Below are positions 11,690 to 21,100 of a stretch of 33,835 nt of DNA, one piece after another. The stretch is from Chromera velia. Its lineage: Eukaryota > Sar > Chromeraceae. The position numbers were made by a program, and so were the translations under genes. Each line of letters begins with the position of its first letter. The first letter of the stretch is position 1. The stretch is from assembly GCA_018398765.1 (NCBI GenBank), contig JAHBMJ010005084.1, positions 60,439-94,273 of the forward strand, written 5' to 3'. The notes below the pieces were generated by a model, which saw nothing but the letters and a program-made list of their open reading frames with translations, ran no database searches and was not told where the DNA came from.

Positions 11690-12690
11690 CCAATTCAAAA
11701 TCCAGTTCAAAATAAAAAACAAGCAGCTATCATGAAACAGATCTTCAGGGGACTCTCATTTGGTTTCAGTTGCGAGGCTACTCAGTTTACTCTAGGTCTA
11801 GGACTTTAGGTCAACTAAAGAGGCCACAATACACTATTAAATGTATTCAGGCTTTAAATTTCGAAGTCTTTGCCGGGTATAAGTTTTTTCTTCAATATTA
11901 ATACATACAAACAATATTTGTATAAAAACACTGAAATTACGGTGACCACCATCATGCCAGTATAGCATTGATCATCTTCTAGATCGTCTTTCAGAATCGT
12001 TTTTTTAGAAGTATTTTTTCTTATTCTTTAGGCTTTTGCTGCATATATAGGAATACAGTAACTTTTCTATGTATCTTTGTAATTCGCATTGAGTCGCCTG
12101 TTTCACTCCGGCCCGTGGAGGTAGACTTCAGGATACAACATTGAAAAGAATATCAACGGTGAACCACTGTAATACCATCAAGAGACTATATGATACAAGA
12201 ACCAGGGCATAACCCGTTTGGTCTGTATCATCTACAGAAGCTGTGAAAACAAAGGAATGACGATTTAAATAAATACCCTTGTGGAGAATTCTCTGCACCT
12301 TTTGGGACCCCACGCCCGTTGAGAAGATCTTACCCGCCGTCGACTAATACACCAACATCCTGATTGTCTTCTCCAGTCAGTTTGCTTTTTTTCTCCTTGC
12401 TACGTTTGCCAGAGTACAATTCTTTTTTTGGCCTCTCGATCGATGCGTGATGTCTGTTGGGTGGCTTTCCCGTCTCACTCCTGCTCCTCGTCTTTCCTTT
12501 CCTTTCTTCTGTTCACCCTCCTGCTCCTCCTCTTCAACTTTCTCCGCTTTCCTCTCACTTTCTTTCGCCATCGTTTCCCCCGTAAGGCCGAGGGATATGT
12601 GAACTATATGCGCGTAATGATGCAAAGCAAATTAACACTAGGCCGACGTTCATGCTGTCACTGGCTGCAAATACTAAGCGGAGACGACTC
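11690..12690. other. No gene supported
   Basis: AT-rich up to about 12120, then mixed composition with a pyrimidine-rich plus strand at 12370-12560. No exon with convincing protein and splice signals was found. It may hold the 3' end of the minus-strand gene that follows. Confidence 0.4.
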
Positions 12691-12994
12691 AATGGACTCA
12701 AACTGAAGAGTCTTTAGCAAGAACCTCTCCAGGTTTGGACTCCCCACCTCCAAGTAGATCGTCCTCATCATCATCCTCGTCTTCCTTCCACTTCTTTCCT
12801 TTCCCTTTTTGACTCTCAGAGTCCGACTCTCCTTTCAGCCTCTTGACCTGTCCGGTCCGAGTGGTGCTTCTCTCGTCTTTTTTCTCATACTCCTCTTCTT
12901 TTTTGACTTTGACTTTCTCCCTCTTGCCGTACTCTCCCCCCCTACCCATCTTGTCGTCTGCATACTCTCCCATCTCACTTTCCTCGCACTTAAC

Positions 12995-14559
12995 TCACGG
13001 CATGCCCCTCTTTGTCGAAACCTCGTCCTCGCCATCATCACTTCCAGAAGGCTGAGGGAGGCTCCCCCATTCCTCAACCTTCACTTTCACTTCCCTCTTT
13101 TTCCTCGACGTCCCCACAGCTTCGGACAGGCCACCCTTACTTCCAAGGAAAGACACGAAAAGGCCTGCTCCCCTTCCCGCAGTGTAGTCCCCGGAGTAGT
13201 CTCCATCGTCGCCGTCCCAATCGCTGTCATCATTGTCGCTTTCCTCCCCTTCGCCGTCTCTCTTTTGGCCGTCCTGACGTCCTCGGGGCGAGCGTCCGGC
13301 TCCCCCCTCTTTTGTCTGCAGACTGCTGATCAACAGAGACAGACGGCCGCTGAAGGCGTCCTCGGGATTTTCGGGCAGTGACATGTCGCAATCTGCAGCG
13401 AAGGACATACCAAGAAGTGAGATAAATGAAAAAAAAAGACACGGGAGAAAAGAGTCACGCGAGAGACAAAAAGCGAGACCTAAGAGCTGTTACTAAGGGA
13501 AACGGAATACTATAATATTGTAGATTAGTTCCTCAGCTCCATACAGTACAGGATGACATGAATGGAAAAAGAATGTATAAACGGTCGTTGAAGCCGCCAG
13601 CCATTAAGAAGATCTTCAATAAAGGAAGATGATGTGCAAGAGAGAATGAGAAAAAGGTTAACCTAAGCAAGAAGCTCGAACAGAAGACACAAGATGAAGA
13701 AAGAGAAGCAAAAAAAGAGCTGCTCCCCAATCTGACCCCAAAGCGACTCACCGTCCTCCTCTGCCTTCTGTTTTTGCTTAACAGAAGGTCTAGCTGCACT
13801 GAAGGAACTAGCTGTAAGGAGCGAAGAAGCACGCACACTCTTTCTTCCTTTGAACATTCCAGAGGGAAGGGAAAAGTCAAGTCGGCGCATTCCATAAAGA
13901 AGGGAAAATATAAGTCGGCGCATTCCAGAGGGAACGGAAAGAAGCTGAAAAAAAGGAAACCTGCCTGACCGAGCTCACCTGCAGCAGCCCTTGTCGATCC
14001 CTCAATGTCCCCAACGATCTCTACCCCCGCGTTGAGCACCTGAGCGATCTTCTTTGGATCTGCGGTGCCTATGCGGGCCTCCTCCAAGTTTGAAACGAAA
14101 TCAGCCACAAAAGGACCCGAGGAGCCCTTTTTGCCGGAGGGAGAGGGCGACCGATCCCGGGATATCTCATTCCCTCGCCCCAACCCCCTTCCGCCCGCTC
14201 CTGCAGAAGCGGCTCCCTGCGGACCCCCCAGGGAGGAAACAACAAGTATTTCTCCTTCTGCCTCTTTTTCCATTTTTTTCTGTCTTTTAAGAAGACTGCG
14301 TTCAAGTTCCCCAGAGCTCAGTTCATTCTGAAGGTCGACAGTCCCTGCACAGAGCTTGTCTAGAATCAGATCTGCCAACACGCCCACCTCTTTATTCAAC
14401 AGCCCCCCATCGGTTCCTCAGCGAGATGCCACTTGAACCCAAATCGGATGTCCACCCTTCCTCCCATCTCTTTCACTCCCCCTTCTCTTCCCTGCCTATC
14501 CTCACCAGAAAGCCTCTCTCCATAGATATCCAGAATACTCATCGAGCATGACCTCACTC
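12995..14559 (-). CDS. Acidic low-complexity protein of unknown function, 3' exons
   Basis: Four minus-strand exons join in phase: 14559-14506, 14416-13979, 13793-13752 and 13392-12999 (or to a stop at 12995-12997). The joined protein runs MSILDIYGERLSGTDGG, then LADLILDKLCAGTVDLQNEL, a basic helix (ERSLLKRQKKMEKEAEG), a Gly/Ala/Ser-rich linker, FVADFVSNLEEARIGTADP, KIAQVLNAGVEIVGDIEG, then RPSVKQKQKAEED and an Asp/Glu/Ser-rich stretch (ESDNDDSDWDGDDGDYSGDY), ending STKRGMP if the stop is used. A gtgagt donor at 12998 would instead lead to a Lys/Asp/Glu-rich frame at 12950-12698, but that join does not keep phase. No domain is recognised. The N-terminal half is helical in character. These are probably the final exons of the gene whose earlier exons lie at 15185-23868; the connecting exon was not resolved. 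Confidence 0.6.
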
Positions 14560-15184
14560 CTGGAGGAACACCCGAGGTAAGAAAGAACAGCCTGTCGTTC
14601 TGCCGCCCCTTTTACTTGTAGGAAAGCTGGAGACTTGAAAACCGACTGTCCTGAGTCTCTTTTAGCGCATCAGCAAAAAAGAACCGCATGGGAAGAGCGA
14701 GGCGAAATCGGCTGAACCTTGTCTTGGGCGTCAGAGAGACTGGATCGACGCGACGCTCCATGGCACGCGGATGCCACTCTGCAGGCGACAAAAGGAAGGG
14801 AGGGCACATTACTCAAGTCTCATCGGATGGGCGTTTAAAGACTTACATGGAGAGTACATGGTTTCACTCTGCATGGCTCGTCCTGCCTGCATGCCTTTCA
14901 GTCTGTCTGTCAACACAAAAAACTCTCTAAGGATCTTAGAGGTTCTGTATGCTTCTGTGCGGTGCATGTTGGCGGTTCCAAATGTTGCCAAACTGGAGTC
15001 ATGAAGCGGATGGGTTGTACGCTTTGTGCATGTTGTGTCGTTGGTGTGCATGTATGTGCTTCATTTCGGGCCTTGCTGACGCTCTTCCCCGCGTGCCCCC
15101 GCGTATTGGCCTGCCTGCCTGTCTACCTTACTGACTGACTAGCTGACTGACTGACTGAGGTCGAGGAAGAGCTGCACAAGGAAC

Positions 15185-18100
15185 CTGTGCTTCGCTATCG
15201 AGCCAGGAGGATGGGTCCGCAGCTGCAGTGCCCGGATGGCGCGAGCCCTTTGCAACTCTGTCCAGACCTCGAAATTCGGAGGCTCATCATGCCCATACCC
15301 CTCGACTCCCTCCCATTCAGCAAAATCATTCACGCCCAAATATTCCGGCTCTTTCGGATTTTGCTGACAACTCTCATCTGGTTGCAGAAAAATTGTTGAC
15401 TTCTCCTCGCCTAAAAAGCTATCACCTCCTTCCCCTTCTTCACTGCATACCTGCATGCACATCTCGAAGAAAAATAATCGATGCATCGAGTTGAGTTGAG
15501 ACGAGAGAATGGAAAACATCAATTCATGAATCGTTTTGACATAGACGGACACGCCTGCCAGCAGGCATAAGGGCTGTCGAGGTGTCCTGTAGATTATTTT
15601 TACTTTCCTTCGCGACAGGTTGGAGGGTGTTCGCTCGTGTTTTACACTACTAGCCAGAAAGTGAGACAGACGGGAAAGGATACCGCAAGGTAGGCAAGCA
15701 AGTGGTACGCGGGGATGGAGACAGAGACACAGACAGGGGGACATTGTAAGAGAGCCGAAGGGCAGCGAGGCAGCTGTCTATCTGACATTGCTGACTGAGA
15801 AACATTCTTTCAAAAACAATGGAGACCCAAACCATGTAAGCAGCAGAAGAGACCGAGAGATAGTGTGGCGCAAAGAACATCAAAAGGCCTCATCCTTGTG
15901 GGTGGCCTAGACTGCGGCCAGACAGACAAACAGACTGGTTGGGGACCATCTCAAAGAGAGTCAGTCTATTAAGCTTTCCCCCCTCTCTCACGCACACTTA
16001 CACGCACGGAAGTGATCTCTCACTTGCTGACGAATTCCGCGAGCCTACACTTGCTCTTGTCATACAGTGCGCTAGCTGGACTGACCTTTTCGGCTACTTG
16101 AGAGTTCACATGACTCCAAAACTGCCTCTGCACGGACTTGTCGAGAGCATCCCGATGCGAAGACCGGATGTCAAAGAGAATGGGCAACTTGATGTTCACC
16201 TGAAACACCTCCTCTCCTTTCACTCTGCCACATGCACCCCCTCTATGCATGACCTTCCCTCTCCTGTGATGCCACAGGTCCTGCTGCGTCTCTTCCCTCC
16301 CCTGTGATGCCACAGGTCCTGCCGCGTCTCTTCCCTCCCCTGTGATGCCACAGGTCCTGCCGCATCTCTTCCCTCCCCTGTGATGCCATAGGTCCTGCCG
16401 CGTCTCTTCCCTCCCCTGTGATGCCACAGGTCCTGCCACGTCTCTTCCCTCCCCTGTGATACCACAGGTCCTGCCGCATCTCTTCCCTCCCCTGTGATGC
16501 CACAGGTCCTGCCGCGTCTCTTCCCTCCCCTGTGATGCCACAGGTCCTGCCGCGTCTCTTCCCTCCCCTGTGATGCCACAGGTCCTGCCACGTCTCTTCC
16601 CTCCCCTGTAATACCACAGGTCCTGCCGCTTCTCTCCCCCCCCCTGTGATCCCACAGGCCCTGCCGCGTCTCTTCCCTCCCCTGTGATGCCACAGGTCCT
16701 GCCGCGTCTCTTCCCTCCCCTGTGATGCCACAGGTCTTGCCGTGTCTCTTCTACCTCCCTGAACCTAATGTCCACTTGAATGGTGGGGCCACATTTTTAG
16801 ATAGGCTTGAACGCCCGCGCCGCAGGCGCGGGCGGTATCTTGAAGCGGCGCGGGCAGTGTCTTGACCGGCCACGCCGCAGGCGCGGGCGGTGTCTTGAAA
16901 GGCAGCGCCGCAGGCGCGGGCGGTGTCTTGAAAGGCAGCATGCAGCTGCATGCTAAAGAATTGCAGCTGCATGCATGTCTACCCGTCTCCCGAAGTGCAA
17001 GTATATCTAAACCCTGAAGAAAAAAAAATCGACGAGATTGACGGACTTTCAGACTTTTCGTTCAATTACCTTACCTCTCAGAGTACCCAATGTGACCCAA
17101 CAGAAGAAGGATTCACAGCATCAGAAGGATTGCCTACAAAGTATTGGTGGTTGATCTTGCTTTGCCGGAGTCTAAGAAAAACTGAGACTTGCAGAAGGCT
17201 TTCTGGCAGGAAACTCCTCGTGCGACACCCGAACCCCCAACTCCACCCTCGGGGTTACTCCTTCAATATGTCGAAGGAAGACCCGGCCTTCTTGCAGAGC
17301 ATGTTCAAGGCTCTAGAAAGGCCTCTCGGAAAGGCCGACAAGCAGCAGGAGGTGTACACCAAGCTCAGAGAAGCAGTCGGCATGAAGAATGCTGAATCGG
17401 TGAGGGAGTTCGATCCCGAGAATCCCGACGATAGATCCCTCGTCGGCCTTTCAGACAGAAGTCAAGCAAGGGCAGTCGCATGCTGTCTACAGTCCCTTGT
17501 CCCGGCCTCACAAGCCCCCGCCGCAACAAACAACAACGCCAGCCCTATTTCCAAGGGTGAGAACCCTGTCTTCGCAAAGGCAAAGGCAGCCACCGGGCCG
17601 TCTCCTTCCTCTGCCCCCCCCTCTGCTGTTGCTAGCCCTCCAGAGAAAGCTCCCTCTTCTGCTGCAACTGCACCCCAACACCCCAGACCTGTAAAACCAC
17701 AGCCAAAGCAATCACAGTCGATCATGGGTTTTTTCAAGCCTGTGTCGAAGGAAGAGAGTCACGCGTTGCTGCAGAAGCAAGAGGAAAAAACCATGGAATG
17801 AGAAGCAGCGAGGGCAGAAGGCACTCAACAGAGAGGGGAGCTTGGCAACCCGATTGAGTTTCCCTCTGCAGATGAGGTTCTTTCGCAGACGGACATAGAG
17901 AAACTAAGGGGATGGTTGATTGACTGTGGGAAGCTCGCGGTCTCCCAGCGCTTCTGCACAGATGCTATTCAGGTCAGCAAATTTCCAGCACCGCACCAAG
18001 ACTGACAGATTTTCAAACATGCTTTTTTCATTTGTTTCCTCTCTCTCCTTTTTGTACCCTGCTTGCAGGTGCGTCTGATCGATGTTGAGGGTTCTGAGGG

Positions 18101-21100
18101 TGATAACGATGACGAGAATTCTCCAGATAAAGACAACTTGAAGGGTGGAGACGGAACCGTCGGAAAAGAGCAGGAGGAAAGCGACGGCCCTCCAATGAAA
18201 AAACAGAAAGTCAGTTCTCCCAGATGCTTTGTTTTTTGAAAGAATGCCCCCTCAAGAGCAACAAAAGAGGCTTGCTCTTTGTCAAGCGCGTGGTCTCAGA
18301 GTGCGAGCTCGCCAAACGCAGGTGCAAGCCCGTGAAATCTGCAGGTTGAGCAATCTTGCTAATTCTGATTCAGAAGATGAATGAATAGAGATGTTATATA
18401 TGACTATATACTGGCACCGAGCTATGTATGATGTAATCTAGGATGCAATATTGATATTGTATGATTATATATGATGAAATGTACAAAACCTAGGCATGAA
18501 TAGTATTTTAAAGGCAATCTATCGATTTATTTATACGTTATTATTTTTCAATTTTTTTTTTATATTCTGTGAATGAGATTTGCTAGGCCGCAAATTTGGA
18601 TAGACTTGATTGGCCGCGCCGCAGGCGCAGACGATCTTGATATTTTTTTTTCAAGTGGACATTAGGTTCAGGGAGGTAGTCTCTTCCCTCCCCTGTGATG
18701 CCACAGGTCCTGCCGCGTCTTTTCCCTCCCCTGTGATGCCACAGGTCCTGCCGCATCTCTTCCCTCCCCTGTGATGCCACAGGTCCTGCCGTGTCTCTTC
18801 CCTCCCCAAGGGCCTGTGATGCCACAGGTCCTGCCGCGTCTCTTCCCTCCCCTGTGATGCCACAGGTCCTGCCGCGTCTCTTCCCTCCCCTGTGATGCCA
18901 CAGGTCCTGCCGTGTCTCTTCCCTCCCCTGTGATGCCACAGGTCCTGCCGCGTCTCTCCCATCCCCTGTGATGCTACAGGTCCTGCCACGTCTTTTCCCT
19001 CCCCTGTGGTGCCATAGGTCCTGCCGCGTCTTTTCCCTCCCCTGTGATACCACAAGTCTTGCTGCATCTCTTCCCTCCCCTATGATGCCACAGGTTCTGC
19101 CGCGTCTCTTCCTTCCCCTATGATACCACAGGTCCTGCCGCGTCTCTTCCCTCCCCTGTGATACTACAGGTCCTGCCGCATCTCTTCCCTCCCCTATGAT
19201 GCCACAGGTCCTGCCGCGTCTCTTCCTTCCCCTGTGATGCCACAGGTCCTGCCGCATCTCTTCCCTCCCCTGTGATACCACAGGTCCTGCCGCATCTCTT
19301 CCCTCCCCTGTGATGCCATAGGTCCTGCCGCGTCTTTTCCCTCCCCTGTGATGCCATAAGTCCTGCCGCATCTCTTCCCTTCCCTGTGATGCCACAGGTC
19401 CTGCCGCGTCTCTTCCCTCCCCTGTGATACCACAGGTCCTGCCGCGTCTTTTCCCTCCTCTGTGATACCACAGGTCCCTCCCCTGTGACGCCACAGGTCC
19501 TGCCGCGTCTCTTCCCTCTCCTGTGATGCCACAGGTCCTGCTGCATCTCTTCTCTCCCCTGTGATGCCACAGGTCCTGCCGCATCTCTTCCCTCCCCTGT
19601 GATGCCACAGGTCCTGCCGCATCTCTTCCCTCTCCTGTGATGCCACAGGTCCTGCCGCATCTCTTCCCTCCCCTGTGATACCACAGGTCCTGCCGCGTCT
19701 CTTCCCTCCCCTGTGATGCCACAGGTCCTGCCGCATCTCTTCCCTCCCCAGGGGCCTGTGATGCCACAGGTCCTGCCGCGTCTCTTCCCTCCCCTGTGAT
19801 GCCACAGGTCCTGCCGCATCTCTTCCCTTCCCTGTGATGCCACAGGTCCTGCCGCGTCTCTTCCCTCCTTTGTAATGCCACAGGTCCTGCCGCATCTCTT
19901 CCCTCCCCTGTGATGCCACAGGTCCTGCCACGTCTCTTCCCTCCCTTGTGATACTACAGGTCCTGCCGCGTCTCTTCCCTCCCCTGTGATACCACAGGTC
20001 CTGCCGCGTCTCTTCCCTCCCCTATGATGCCACAGGTCCTGCCGCGTCTCTTCCCTCCCCTATGATGCCACAGGTCCTGCTGCGTCTCTTCCCTCCCCTG
20101 TGATGCCACAGGTCCTGCCGCGTCTCTTCCCTCCCCTGTGATGCCACAGGTCCTGCCGCGTCTCTTCCCTCCCCAGGGGCCTGTGATGCCACAGGTCCTG
20201 CCACATCTCTTCCCTCCCCTGTGATGCCACAGGTCCTGCCGCATTTCTTCCCTCCCCTGTGATGCCATAGGTCCTGCCGCGTCTCTTCCTTCCCCTGTGA
20301 TGCCACAGCTCCTGCCACGTCTCTTCCTTCCCCTATGATACCACAGGTCCTGCCGCGTCTCTTCCCTCCCCTGTGATGCCACAGGTCCTGCTGCGTCTCT
20401 TCCCTCCCCTGTGATGCCACAGGTCCTGCCGCATCTCTTCCCTCCCCTGTGATGCGACAGGTCCTGCCGCGTCTCTTCCCTCCCCTGTGATGCCACAGGT
20501 CCTGCTGCATCTCTTCCCTCCCCTGTGATGCCACAGGTCCTGCCGCATCTCTTCCCTCCCCTGTGATGCCACAGGTCCTGCCGCGTCTCTTCCCTCCCCT
20601 GTGATGCCACAGGTCCTGCCGTGTCTGTTCCCTCCCCTGTGATGTTACAGGTCCTGCCGCGTCTCTTCCCTCCCCTGTGATGCCACAGGTCCTGCCGCGT
20701 CTCTTCCCTCCCCTGTGATGCCACAGGTCCTGCCGCATCTCTTCCCTCCCCTGTGATGCCACAGGTCCTGCCGTGTCTCTTCCCTCCTCTGTGATGCCAC
20801 AGGTCCTGCCGCGTCTTTTCCCTCCCCTGTGATGCCACAGGTCCTGCCGCGTCCTGCCGCGTCTCTTCCCTCCCCAGGGGCCTGTGATACCACAGGTCCT
20901 GCCACGTCTCTTCCCTCCCCTGCGATGCCACAAGACTTAGTCCTGCCGCGTCTCTTCCCTCCCCTGTGATACCACAGGTCCTGCCGCATCTGTTCCCTCC
21001 CCTGTGATGGCACAGGTCTTGCCGCGTCTCTTCCCTCCCCTGTGATGCCACAGGTCCTGCCGCGTCTCTTCCCCCCCCTGTGATACCACAGGTCCTACCG

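Larger units (their letters stand above)
16751..18679 (+). mobile_element. 1.9-kb element with 30-bp perfect terminal inverted repeats, nested in the satellite
   Basis: The first 30 bases (16751-16780, starting CTACCTCCCTGAACC) are exactly the reverse complement of the last 30 (18650-18679). The flanks carry the 6-bp direct repeat TCTCTT (16745-16750 and 18680-18685). Removing the element and one TCTCTT restores a normal 38-bp satellite unit, so this is an insertion with a 6-bp target duplication. Subterminal GC-rich blocks with GCGCCGCAGGCGC hairpins occur at both ends (about 16815-16925 and 18615-18630), in the same orientation. An 18-bp perfect palindrome lies at 16937-16954. The interior carries an interrupted two-exon gene. 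No transposase motif was recognised, so the superfamily is open; a non-autonomous element with a captured gene is possible. Confidence 0.8.

Noticed and set aside
10769-11809. Phe/Leu/Ser-rich open frames that look like membrane proteins
   Set aside because: Direct translation of TTTC repeats in three frames; no coding signal.
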